A stretch of 24,652 bases of DNA. It comes from an uncultured Mycoplasmatota bacterium. Lineage in GTDB: Bacteria > Bacillota_I > Bacilli_A > RF39 > UBA660. Below the pieces are notes generated by a model, which saw only the letters and a program-made list of their open reading frames with translations, was not told the DNA's origin and made no database searches. The stretch lies in NCBI GenBank assembly GCA_900554615.1, contig USIB01000016.1, forward strand, positions 1 through 24,652, read 5' to 3'. Within the stretch, counting starts at the first letter, position 1, and each line of letters starts with the position of its first letter. The translations under genes and the position numbers were made by a program. Below are positions 1 to 6,777 of this stretch, piece by piece.

Positions 1-59
1 ATTATATAGGATATAATATTAAAAATCAATGGTTATATAATAATTTTAATAATTTGTGT

Positions 60-311
60 TTAAATTAATTTAAATGTATAGTTGTAAATGATGTGAGACC
101 AAAAATCTAAAAAGTCTGCATAAGACATCTTTTCTTTTAATTGAGTTTTAGTTCCATTATAGTAAAAGTCATTATATGCTTTGGCACCCTCCTTAAATGC
201 TTCCGACTTTGTTGGATAACCAGACTTTGTTATCCATTTTCTAGTTCCCTCAACTGTTGCAATTTCAAAACGGTATTCATATACCTTTCCACGTTTTCTA
301 ACGCTTACCAT
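60..311 (-). pseudogene. Truncated tyrosine recombinase (integrase) N-terminus
   Basis: The 83-residue product begins with a basic beta-strand pattern (VSVRKRGKVYEYRFEI, then TRKWITKSGYPTKSEA) typical of the AP2-like arm-binding domain at the N-terminus of phage and ICE tyrosine recombinases. It then enters the first helix of the core-binding domain (MSYADFLDFW at about residues 62-71). It stops after 12 more residues with no catalytic domain, so the R-H-R-Y residues are absent. A complete integrase has about 380-400 residues. The start is supported by GGAGAGA eight bases upstream of the ATG. The next 59 bases are AT-rich and show no continuation in the frame. I infer a decayed or truncated integrase; a frameshift with the remainder outside the window is possible. 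Confidence 0.7.
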
Positions 312-323
312 AATTATCTCTCC

Positions 324-344
324 TTCACTAATTCATTTAGTGAA
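324..344. repeat. Inverted repeat just upstream of the integrase fragment
   Basis: TTCACTAA and TTAGTGAA are perfect 8-bp arms around a 5-base loop. The site starts 13 bases upstream of the integrase start codon, so it could be an operator or an RNA hairpin in the leader. Which one is not determined. Confidence 0.6.
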
Positions 345-350
345 CGAAAA

Positions 351-382
351 AATGCCAACATTTACGAATGCTGACATTTATA
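351..382. repeat. Tandem 16-bp direct repeat
   Basis: Two adjacent 16-bp copies, AATGCCAACATTTACG and AATGCTGACATTTATA, differ at only a few positions. Together with the TTGTCCACA repeats that follow and the integrase fragment before, they resemble the repeat-rich arm of an attachment site. That role is inferred from position only. Confidence 0.5.
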
Positions 383-387
383 TAACT

Positions 388-505
388 TTGTCCACAATAT
401 ATGTCCACGTAGATAATCCCTTAATTTATATAGGTTTTATCAATTCTTGTTCACAAATTTATATTTATGTGGACAAGATGTGGACATTTTGTCATCTGTG
501 GACAA
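388..505. repeat. Cluster of six TTGTCCACA-like 9-mers, three per orientation
   Basis: Forward copies lie at 388-396 (TTGTCCACA), 401-409 (ATGTCCACG) and 447-455 (TTGTTCACA). Inverted copies lie at 468-476 (TGTGGACAA), 479-487 (TGTGGACAT) and 497-505 (TGTGGACAA). The arrangement is a large dyad centred near 461. The 9-mer is one base from the DnaA box TTATCCACA. The copies could be integrase arm-type sites, iterons or DnaA-related sites; the neighbouring integrase fragment favours the first. Confidence 0.6.
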
Positions 506-533
506 TTTCTTTAATTCTTTATTTTTTACAAAC

Positions 534-548
534 CCTTATTTTATAAGG
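534..548 (-). terminator. Weak hairpin after secA
   Basis: CCTTAT-AAA-ATAAGG on the minus strand lies 9 bases past the secA stop and is followed by GTTTG rather than a clean T run. It is a weak candidate terminator. Confidence 0.35.
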
Positions 549-557
549 TATTGCGAA

Positions 558-3053
558 TTATTTTCCACAGCAGTTCTTATATTTCTTACCACTTCCACAT
601 GGACATGGATCGTTTCTGCCAACTTTAGTACTTTTCTTTTGTACTTTAGCATGGTCTTTACTATCATTAGTAATTGCATTCTTTGCTACTTGTTTTCTTT
701 CAATATTTTGTCTAATTTCAGATTTTAATAGATAAATACTAATATCCCTATTAATTTTAGCAATCATTTCATCAAATAATTGATATCCTTCCATTGTATA
801 TGCCTGAAGAGGACTAGTATTAGCATAACCTCTAAGACCAATACCATCTCTTAAGTGACTCATCGTGGAAATATGTTCCATCCAGTAATTATCAATAACC
901 CTAAGAGAAATAGCCTTTTCAAACTCATCTCTAACTTCTTCTGGAATATCTTCTAATTTTTCTTCATAATCCTTTAGAGTATTTTCATATATCAAATCAA
1001 TAACTTCACTAGGATGCTTACCATTAACCTCTGGTAAAGTAAGTCTATATTTTCTAAGTAAGTTTTCATTTACAGCTTCAAGTATTTCACTATAATCATT
1101 TTCTTTTAGTTTATTACTCTCCACTAAATGTGAATTAACAATATCACTAATATATTCCTTAAAACCATTAAGAACTGTTTCATGAATAGAATCATTATCT
1201 AATATTTCGTTTCTCTTACCATAGATAATTTCTCTTTGATTATTCATAACATCATCATAGTTAAGAAGTTGTTTTCTTATATCAAAGTTATTACCCTCAA
1301 CTTTTCTTTGAGCAGATTCAACAGTTTTAGAGAACATCTTATTTTGAATAGCCATATCCCCAGTAAAACCTAGATTCTTAAGCATATCCTTATATCTATC
1401 AGAACCGAATCTAACAAGAAGGTCATCTTCAAATGATACAAAGAATTGTGTAAAACCAGGATCTCCTTGTCTACCACTTCTACCTCTTAACTGATTATCA
1501 ATTCTTCTAGATTCATGCCTTTCACTACCGATAACACATAAACCACCTAGTTCTTTAACACCTTCACCAAGTTTAATATCAGTGCCACGACCAGCCATAT
1601 TCGTAGCAATAGTAACAGCACCTTTTTCACCAGCATGAGCAATAATTTCAGCCTCTCTAGCATGGTTCTTAGCATTTAATACTTCATGAGGAATCTTCTT
1701 TTTAGTAAGCATCTTACTAAGTAATTCGGAAGTTTCAATAGCAATAGTACCAACTAGTACTGGTTGACCAGTAGCATGTCTATCTTCAATTTCTTTTATA
1801 ATAGCATTATACTTACCTTCCTTACCAGGATATAGTAAGTCAGTAGCGTCTTCCCTAATAACAGGCTTATTCGTAGGGATTTGAATAACAAACATATTAT
1901 AAATATTTCTAAATTCTTCTTCTTCAGTCTTCGCAGTACCTGTCATACCAGCAATTTTATTATACATTCTAAAGTAGTTTTGGAAAGTAATCGTAGCAAG
2001 AGTTTTAGTTTCTTGTTGAATCTTAACACCTTCCTTAGCCTCAATAGCCTGATGAAGTCCGTCAGAGAAGGCTCTACCTTTCATAAGTCTACCAGTAAAT
2101 TGGTCTACGATAACAACTTCACCATCTTGTACAACGTAGTCAACATCTAAACTCATAGCATAATTAGCCTTAAGAGCTTGATTAATATGATGTACTAAAG
2201 CTGTATTATTAATATCATATAAATTATCTAAATGAAAATGTTCTTCAGCCTTTCTACTACCTTCGTCAGTTAAACTAACAGCCTTAGATTTTTCATCCAT
2301 AATGTAATCTTCATTTTCTTTTAAACTTTTAACATATCTATCAGCATCAATATATAGATTAGCGGACTGCATAACTCCACCAGATATAATAAGAGGAGTT
2401 CTAGCTTCATCTATTAAGATAGAGTCAACTTCATCGACAATACAATAGTTAAGTGGTCTTTGTACTCTATTTTCTTTTTTAACAACCATGTTATCTCTTA
2501 AGTAGTCGAAACCAAGTTCATTATTAGTACTATATAAAATATCACAGTTATAAGCTTCTTGTTTTTCTTTAAAAGAAAGTTCTCTTAAGTTAAGACCTAC
2601 AGTAAGACCTAAGAACTTAAATATACTACCCATCCATTCAGAATCTCTAGTAGACAAAAATTCATTAACTGTAACGATATGAACACCTTTTCCAGTTAAA
2701 GCATTTAAATAAGCAGGAAGTACACAAGTAAGAGTTTTACCTTCACCAGTTTTCATTTCTGCAATATTACCATAATGAATAGCAAGGCCACCAAGTAATT
2801 GACAGTAGAACGGTTTCATTCCAAGACATCTATAAGCTGCTTCTCTTGCAACAGCAAAAGCCTCAACTAAGATATCATCAAGAGTTTCTCCATCCTCTAA
2901 TCTTTTCTTAAATTTATCAGTATAACTAGCAAGTTTTTTATCAGATAATTTACTCATTTCTTCATCAAGAGCATCTATTTGATCTGCTAATTTACTAAAT
3001 CTATATAATTCTTTATACTCATTATCAAATAATTTTTTAAGTGTTTTAAACAT
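558..3053 (-). CDS. secA: SecA preprotein translocase ATPase
   Basis: SecA is the ATP-driven motor that pushes unfolded secretory proteins through SecYEG. The 831-residue product has the normal full length. Visible motifs: the N-terminal helicase region with LGMKPFYCQLLGG at about 78-90, Walker A MKTGEGKT at 100-107, Walker B DEVD at 207-210, the second helicase domain with TNMAGRGTDI and RGRSGRQGDPG, and a C-terminal SEC-C zinc motif CPCGSGKKYKNCC that binds zinc and contacts SecB or ribosomes. I start at the ATG at 3053 rather than the in-frame TTG before it, because AGGAG sits 8 bases upstream of that ATG. The gene has its own promoter and appears monocistronic. It is likely the housekeeping copy: the fold is complete and no accessory-Sec genes are nearby. 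Confidence 0.98.
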   Translation of the reverse strand: MFKTLKKLFDNEYKELYRFSKLADQIDALDEEMSKLSDKKLASYTDKFKKRLEDGETLDDILVEAFAVAREAAYRCLGMKPFYCQLLGGLAIHYGNIAEMKTGEGKTLTCVLPAYLNALTGKGVHIVTVNEFLSTRDSEWMGSIFKFLGLTVGLNLRELSFKEKQEAYNCDILYSTNNELGFDYLRDNMVVKKENRVQRPLNYCIVDEVDSILIDEARTPLIISGGVMQSANLYIDADRYVKSLKENEDYIMDEKSKAVSLTDEGSRKAEEHFHLDNLYDINNTALVHHINQALKANYAMSLDVDYVVQDGEVVIVDQFTGRLMKGRAFSDGLHQAIEAKEGVKIQQETKTLATITFQNYFRMYNKIAGMTGTAKTEEEEFRNIYNMFVIQIPTNKPVIREDATDLLYPGKEGKYNAIIKEIEDRHATGQPVLVGTIAIETSELLSKMLTKKKIPHEVLNAKNHAREAEIIAHAGEKGAVTIATNMAGRGTDIKLGEGVKELGGLCVIGSERHESRRIDNQLRGRSGRQGDPGFTQFFVSFEDDLLVRFGSDRYKDMLKNLGFTGDMAIQNKMFSKTVESAQRKVEGNNFDIRKQLLNYDDVMNNQREIIYGKRNEILDNDSIHETVLNGFKEYISDIVNSHLVESNKLKENDYSEILEAVNENLLRKYRLTLPEVNGKHPSEVIDLIYENTLKDYEEKLEDIPEEVRDEFEKAISLRVIDNYWMEHISTMSHLRDGIGLRGYANTSPLQAYTMEGYQLFDEMIAKINRDISIYLLKSEIRQNIERKQVAKNAITNDSKDHAKVQKKSTKVGRNDPCPCGSGKKYKNCCGK

Positions 3054-3078
3054 CAAATCATCTCCTAGATAATATTTT

Positions 3079-3107
3079 ACTATATTTTAACTAAAAAAAC
3101 TAGTAAA
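3079..3107 (-). promoter_or_regulatory. Vegetative promoter of secA
   Basis: On the minus strand, -35 TTTACT (3102-3107) and -10 TATAGT (3079-3084) are separated by 17 bases, close to the housekeeping sigma consensus and well placed 25 bases before the start codon. The hairpin cluster at 3140-3223 lies upstream of this promoter, so it would not be part of the secA transcript made from here. Confidence 0.7.
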
Positions 3108-3139
3108 TATTTAATATTTCCTTTATTTTATTGAAGTTT

Positions 3140-3223
3140 CACCTCCGTGCCTGTAGTCACTTTGGTGTTTTTGAAGCCTAAGGTCTTCAAAAAAGAGTTT
3201 TAAAGCCATAAGTCTTTAAAACT
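3140..3223. repeat. Three tandem GCC-N4-GTC hairpins (cluster 1)
   Basis: Three hairpins stand end to end. At 3140-3167 a CACC/GGTG outer stem and GTG/CAC inner stem surround the top GCC-TGTA-GTC. At 3168-3193 a 9-bp stem TTTTTGAAG/CTTCAAAAA has the top GCC-TAAG-GTC. At 3196-3223 a 10-bp stem AGTTTTAAAG/CTTTAAAACT has the top GCC-ATAA-GTC. Stem sequences differ, while the C.T mismatch, the closing C-G pair and the four-base loop recur. On the minus strand the hairpin nearest the preceding gene is followed by CTTTTTT and could terminate; the others have no T run. Confidence 0.75.
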
Positions 3224-3230
3224 TTAAAGT

Positions 3231-3294
3231 TATTAACAGTATATGTTGATAGAAGTAAAATATATAATAAAACTATCCACAGCACTTGTGGATA
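3231..3294. repeat. Double-hairpin module, copy 1 (TATTAACA / TATCCACA dyads)
   Basis: TATTAACA-GTATA-TGTTGATA (3231-3251) is followed 22 bases later by TATCCACA-GCACT-TGTGGATA (3274-3294; the stem is 9 bp if the flanking C and G at 3273 and 3295 are counted). The second hairpin lies 6 bases past the stop of the 3301-3822 gene and is followed on the minus strand by TTTTATTAT, so it may terminate that gene. A matching module at 3892-3955 lies on the other side of the gene. The stretch 3233-3263 is a 31-bp direct repeat of 3894-3924 with one difference. Confidence 0.8.
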
Positions 3295-3300
3295 GAATAA

Positions 3301-3822
3301 TTATTTTTTTAATATTTTTTTCTTTTTCTTTTTATTATCATGTGATATTCTTTCTTTCATAATAATATTAAAATCAATAAAATTATCTTTGTTTTCAGTG
3401 TTTACTCTTCTTGTAAAGAAATGTGTACCTTGTCCTGAAATAACACCTATTTTGTAGCAGATATTATTATAACTAATTTTATAATACTGACCATGATAAC
3501 AATTAAAAGCAGGTAAGGTATTTCTATTAGCATAGTCATCTATTATTTCGTATAAAAAATGTAAGTCTCCAATCATATCCATTTCTTCGTCTGTTATTCC
3601 TTCTTGAGAGTAGAACAAAATATCACTACTGAAACAAGGATTTTTTAAAGTAAATTGTTCAAGCCACAATAAATAACAATCACTATAAATTATTCTATTT
3701 ATTTTTTCTTCTTCAATTTTAATTTTTAATTTATTTTCTTTTTTCCACTCATTAATTACTCTTTTTGGAATAGGCGAATTAAGCCAACTTTCCATTTCTT
3801 CTGCATTTGTCTTCATATCCAT
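3301..3822 (-). CDS. Hypothetical protein, 173 aa
   Basis: I do not recognise a family. The product is soluble, with an acidic and aromatic middle (residues 45-130, including WLEQFTLKNPCF, FLYEIIDDYANR and YYKISYNNICYKIGV) and a lysine-rich tail (DNKKKKKKILKK) encoded by long homopolymer runs that could slip. There is no signal peptide or membrane segment. The start at 3822 has AAAGGA 11 bases upstream and a TATAAT -10 element further up. It stands alone, bracketed by two copies of the double-hairpin module, which makes it look like an inserted cassette. A real gene is likely because it has its own promoter, ribosome binding site and terminator. Confidence 0.75.
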   Translation of the reverse strand: MDMKTNAEEMESWLNSPIPKRVINEWKKENKLKIKIEEEKINRIIYSDCYLLWLEQFTLKNPCFSSDILFYSQEGITDEEMDMIGDLHFLYEIIDDYANRNTLPAFNCYHGQYYKISYNNICYKIGVISGQGTHFFTRRVNTENKDNFIDFNIIMKERISHDNKKKKKKILKK

Positions 3823-3891
3823 GATGAATCATCCTTTCAACTAATATTATAGCATAAAAAATCTTTTTAAAATAGTATTAAACTATATTTT

Positions 3892-3955
3892 CATTAACAA
3901 TATATGTTGATAGAAGTAAAATATCAAACAAATTTATCAACAATATTTATGGATG
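3892..3955. repeat. Double-hairpin module, copy 2
   Basis: CATTAACA-ATATA-TGTTGATA (3892-3912) is followed 22 bases later by TATCAACA-ATATT-TATGGATG (3935-3955), the same order and spacing as copy 1. The second dyad has lost symmetry in its right arm. Positions 3894-3924 match 3233-3263 at 30 of 31 bases. The module sits between the divergent genes 3301-3822 and 4012-4476, so it is not simply a terminator here. Confidence 0.75.
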
Positions 3956-3961
3956 TTCTAG

Positions 3962-3990
3962 TAGACAAAAAAAATATTATATGATATTAT
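3962..3990 (+). promoter_or_regulatory. Promoter of the 4012 gene
   Basis: TAGACA (3962-3967) and TATTAT (3985-3990) are spaced 17 bases apart on the plus strand and lie 21 bases before the start codon. Confidence 0.55.
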
Positions 3991-4011
3991 AAAAGAAACA
4001 AAGGAGGGTTT

Positions 4012-4476
4012 ATGATTAATATTAATAGTGAAATGTTGGTATCTTCATTATTTGTACTTGGTTTTGATAGTGTTGATAGTATGTTATTCACATATACTTT
4101 AGGGAAACTATCATTAGATAATCATAAGTTAAACTTATTCGAGTTCAAAGATGATTTAACAACAAATACATTTAATAAATATGTTGACTATAATGGAATA
4201 ACTTTTAAACTAAAAGAAGGCTATAGTTTAGATACTAATGTCTCTCCAATTGAGGGGCACAATTTTCCATTAAGATATGCACTTCAGACAAATAAAAAAT
4301 TATTAGAATATTTACAAAATATTGATTTCAAAGAAATAGTTTCCAAAAAAATATCTACTATTGGATATGATAGGCTAGAAAGATTCGATTACATTTTTAG
4401 TAACAAAGAAAAACAAATCATACTTGAAATGTCAGAAACACAATCAATAACGAGTGCAAAAGTAAAAACTATATAA
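4012..4476 (+). CDS. Hypothetical protein, 154 aa
   Basis: I cannot assign a family. The product is soluble and mixed alpha/beta by eye, with no signal or membrane segment, and has only three prolines. It is one of the few plus-strand genes here. AAAGGAGGG lies 5 bases before the ATG, a promoter stands upstream, and a 13-bp hairpin terminator overlaps the stop, so it is a complete stand-alone transcription unit. It is convergent with the 4565-4963 gene. Its isolation and orientation suggest an accessory gene, but nothing in the sequence shows its role. Confidence 0.75.
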   Translation: MININSEMLVSSLFVLGFDSVDSMLFTYTLGKLSLDNHKLNLFEFKDDLTTNTFNKYVDYNGITFKLKEGYSLDTNVSPIEGHNFPLRYALQTNKKLLEYLQNIDFKEIVSKKISTIGYDRLERFDYIFSNKEKQIILEMSETQSITSAKVKTI

Positions 4477-4501
4477 GAACTAAAAAATCTTATATAGTTT
4501 T
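4465..4501 (+). terminator. Terminator overlapping the stop of the 4012 gene
   Basis: AAAACTATATAAG and CTTATATAGTTTT form a perfect 13-bp stem around an 11-base loop, with a TTTTATT tail. The stop codon TAA lies inside the left arm. The symmetry means it may also work on the opposite strand for the convergent gene. Confidence 0.8.
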
Positions 4502-4524
4502 ATTCATATATTATATAATTAAAG

Positions 4525-4545
4525 TACCAACAATTACTATTGATA
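4525..4545 (-). terminator. Dyad of the TATCAACA family after the 4565 gene
   Basis: TACCAACA-ATTAC-TATTGATA belongs to the dispersed dyad family. On the minus strand the T-G wobble closes the stem and a TTTAATTA tail follows, so it can serve as the terminator of the 4565-4963 gene. Confidence 0.55.
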
Positions 4546-4564
4546 CTTAAGTTAATTAACTTTA

Positions 4565-4963
4565 CTATTTACTCTTAACTCTACTTTTAGGTTTATTTTG
4601 AAGTGATTTTACCATCTCAGAATAAACATCATTTTCTTTTATACCTTTACTTATTAACATATGATACATAGATTGGGTTTCTTCAAAAGTAAATGAAATA
4701 GGATTAATACCCTTATCTGTTAAATCCCATAGAATATCAAAGTTTCCAGTAGCACTAGATAATTCATCATAATAATTAAAGTTTGAATTATCTTTTTTTA
4801 GAATAAATGGGAAAAAATAAGAAAAAAGTAAAGTATCCTCGCCAGTCCTGACATTCTTACATATTAAACGGATTAGTTCAATAACATCAGTTTTGTCAGC
4901 AGTAGTAAAATTAGCCTTTTCTGCTCGTAAAAAATATAATAATTCTTTTTGATTATCTTTCAT
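4565..4963 (-). CDS. Hypothetical protein, 132 aa
   Basis: No family is recognised. The product looks all-helical (LIRLICKNVRTGEDTLLFSYFFPFIL, then FEETQSMYHMLISKG) with a basic tail KPKSRVKSK, and has no signal or membrane segment. I choose the ATG at 4963, giving MKDNQKELLY, because GAAGGAG lies 10 bases upstream; an in-frame ATG 36 bases earlier has no ribosome binding site. The gene stands alone between dyads at both ends (4525-4545 downstream, 5028-5090 upstream). Confidence 0.7.
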   Translation of the reverse strand: MKDNQKELLYFLRAEKANFTTADKTDVIELIRLICKNVRTGEDTLLFSYFFPFILKKDNSNFNYYDELSSATGNFDILWDLTDKGINPISFTFEETQSMYHMLISKGIKENDVYSEMVKSLQNKPKSRVKSK

Positions 4964-5027
4964 AACAATTTCGCTCCTTCTGGTGGAATATTTTAACATA
5001 ACAATTTAAAAATGTCAAAAACAACTT

Positions 5028-5048
5028 TATCAACAATTACTGTTGATA
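5028..5048. repeat. TATCAACA-N5-TGTTGATA dyad
   Basis: This is a perfect 8-bp dyad with spacer ATTAC. It is the left partner of the dyad at 5070-5090, with a gap of 21 bases, the same pairing as in the modules at 3231 and 3892 (gap 22). Confidence 0.75.
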
Positions 5049-5068
5049 CATAAACTTCAAAAGAAAAA

Positions 5069-5091
5069 GTATCAACAAGAACTGTTGATAC
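5069..5091 (-). terminator. Terminator of hpf built from the TATCAACA dyad
   Basis: GTATCAACA-GTTCT-TGTTGATAC forms a perfect 9-bp stem on the minus strand, 6 bases past the hpf stop, and is followed by TTTTTCTTTT. It is the cleanest evidence that members of this dyad family act as intrinsic terminators. Confidence 0.85.
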
Positions 5092-5097
5092 AATTAA

Positions 5098-5625
5098 TTA
5101 TTTAGTTTCAATTAAACCATAGTCTCCATCTTTTCTTTTATAAAGAACACAAGTTTTGTTAGTATCCATATCTTTATATACAAAGAATGAGTGACCAAGA
5201 AGTTCCATCTCTAAAATAGCCTCTTCTTCATCCATAGGTTTCATTTCAATATCTTTTCTTTTAACAATTTTTTCTTTAGCTTCCTCCTCCTCTTTTATAT
5301 CAAAATCAAAGTTAAATTCTCTAACATTCTCTTTAACATTTCTATTTAATCTAGTTTTATTCTTTCTGATTTGTCTTTCTAATTTATCACTTACTAAGTC
5401 AATAGCAGCATATAAATCATCATTTTCTTCTTCACTCCTAAGAATGAATTTACTAGTAGGAATAGTAACTTCCACTATTTGTGAATTACCTCTTACTCTA
5501 GCAAGTACGTTAGCGGTAATATCATCGTCCTTAAAATATTTTTCAAGTCTTCCTAATTTAGTTTCAGTATAGTCTCTAATTGCATCGGTAATAATCATTT
5601 TATCACCACGAATATTGTATTTCAT
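5098..5625 (-). CDS. hpf: Ribosome hibernation promoting factor, long form
   Basis: Long HPF binds the 30S decoding channel and joins two 70S ribosomes into inactive 100S dimers in stationary phase or stress. Residues 1-100 show the S30AE fold: MIITDAIRDYTETKLGRLEKYF and, further on, EENDDLYAAIDLVSDKLERQIRKNKTRL. A charged linker follows, and then the C-terminal dimerisation domain, about 55 residues (KRKDIEMKPMDEEEAILEMELLGHSFFVYKD ending in DGDYGLIE). The 175-residue length fits the long class. The start at 5625 has AGGAGGAGG upstream; the in-frame ATG 9 codons later also has a weak GGTGA and could be used. A TATACT -10 element lies upstream, and the gene ends in a TATCAACA-type terminator. 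It appears monocistronic. Confidence 0.95.
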   Translation of the reverse strand: MKYNIRGDKMIITDAIRDYTETKLGRLEKYFKDDDITANVLARVRGNSQIVEVTIPTSKFILRSEEENDDLYAAIDLVSDKLERQIRKNKTRLNRNVKENVREFNFDFDIKEEEEAKEKIVKRKDIEMKPMDEEEAILEMELLGHSFFVYKDMDTNKTCVLYKRKDGDYGLIETK

Positions 5626-5650
5626 ATCAACATCCTCCTCCTATAATTAA

Positions 5651-5656
5651 AGTATA
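5651..5656 (-). promoter_or_regulatory. -10 element of hpf
   Basis: TATACT on the minus strand, 25 bases before the start codon. No convincing -35 is visible 17 bases further up, only T-rich sequence. Confidence 0.45.
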
Positions 5657-5733
5657 TCAGAAATAATTTAAAAATAAAATAGAAAAATGAAAATAACATA
5701 ATTTAACATAATTTAAACATAATTTGAGTAAAA

Positions 5734-6648
5734 CTAAGACCAAAGATTAGAGTTATATTCTCCTTTATCTACTAGTTTTCTAATAGATGCCTTAACATCA
5801 GGAGTATCTTCCCTATAAGTAACACCATGCCAACTAGCAGAAGTTCTGATAACTTTCATAGAAGCCTTACCTTCATTAATTAATTTGCTTACAACATCAG
5901 GAATTAAATATTCTGAAGTAAGTAAATTATCCTTATTATTAATAAAGAAATCACTAAATCCTTCTTCAATATAATCAAATATACTAGGAGTAAACAATAA
6001 ATAATTCATACTAACAGTATCATCTTCTCCTACTACAAAACTATCACTACCATCAAGTGGATTAGCAATAATTTCATTGTTAACTCTTTCTACTTTACTC
6101 TCTGTAATAGATTTCAAATAGTCATTATCGTCTACATCACAAACACCTCTTTTAACAGAACCATTTTCCGTTAAAGTATTCGCTACCATATAGCCAATCA
6201 TACCATATTTACTAGAAGTACTATCTGTAGTACTTAAAAAGTCATAAGCCTTTATAAATGCATCTCTACCATAGAAATCATCAGAATTAATCATAGCAAA
6301 AGGCTCATTAACAAAATTTTTAGCACATAATACAGCATGAGCAGTACCTAAAGGTTTAACTCTATCTTCAGGAATAGAAAATCCTTCTGGTAAATTATTC
6401 AATTCTTGAAAAGCATATTCAACCTTAATATGAGGCTCAACTCTCTTACCAATAGTTTCCTTAAATAATTCATAATTTTCTCTTTTGATAATAAAGACAA
6501 TCTTATTAAATCCAGCCTTTATAGCATCATAAACAGAATAATCAATAATAAATTCATCACTAGGACCCATTGGCTCTATCTGTTTTAAACCTCCAAATCT
6601 ACTACCCATACCAGCAGCTAAAATAACTAAAGTAACATCTTTTTTCAT
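5734..6648 (-). CDS. Sugar-nucleotide-type nucleotidyltransferase
   Basis: The 304-residue product opens with the nucleotidyltransferase signature LAAGMGSRFGGLKQ (residues 10-23), which binds the NTP phosphates. The acidic metal site (MINSDDFYGRDAF, near residue 120) follows. This fits the NTP_transferase superfamily that activates sugar phosphates (hexose-1-phosphate plus NTP to NDP-sugar plus pyrophosphate). The substrate cannot be read from the sequence. The length lacks the left-handed helix domain of GlmU-like enzymes and is close to stand-alone uridylyl- or thymidylyltransferases, and the central part (residues 150-250) is not standard GalU. GAGAGGAAATT precedes the ATG. No sugar-pathway genes are adjacent, so the pathway is unknown. 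Confidence 0.85.
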   Translation of the reverse strand: MKKDVTLVILAAGMGSRFGGLKQIEPMGPSDEFIIDYSVYDAIKAGFNKIVFIIKRENYELFKETIGKRVEPHIKVEYAFQELNNLPEGFSIPEDRVKPLGTAHAVLCAKNFVNEPFAMINSDDFYGRDAFIKAYDFLSTTDSTSSKYGMIGYMVANTLTENGSVKRGVCDVDDNDYLKSITESKVERVNNEIIANPLDGSDSFVVGEDDTVSMNYLLFTPSIFDYIEEGFSDFFINNKDNLLTSEYLIPDVVSKLINEGKASMKVIRTSASWHGVTYREDTPDVKASIRKLVDKGEYNSNLWS

Positions 6649-6747
6649 AATTTCCTCTCTTTCTTAAATGTTCACCTTATATTCTTTTATAACTAAATTA
6701 TATCAAATAAAATGATAAAAGTGAAGACTATACGACAAAAACAAAAA

Positions 6748-6774
6748 AAATGGTACACAGAGTGTATACCATTT
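6748..6774 (-). terminator. Terminator of the PrsA-like gene
   Basis: On the minus strand, AAATGGT and ACCATTT enclose an inner ACAC/GTGT stem and are followed by TTTTTGTTTTTG. The hairpin starts 3 bases past the stop. Confidence 0.75.
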
Positions 6775-6777
6775 AAA

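Noticed and set aside
388..505. TTGTCCACA cluster considered as a chromosomal origin (DnaA boxes)
   Set aside because: All copies miss the A at position 3 of TTATCCACA, there is no dnaA or dnaN, and the site is beside an integrase fragment. It is kept only as an alternative.
447..728. 93-codon plus-strand open frame at the secA 3' end
   Set aside because: It overlaps the SEC-C coding region antisense, has no ribosome binding site and gives a low-complexity product.
5650..5733. Repeated ACATAATTTA words between hpf and the nucleotidyltransferase
   Set aside because: Three short AT-rich words are close to expectation in such DNA and show no dyad or gene.
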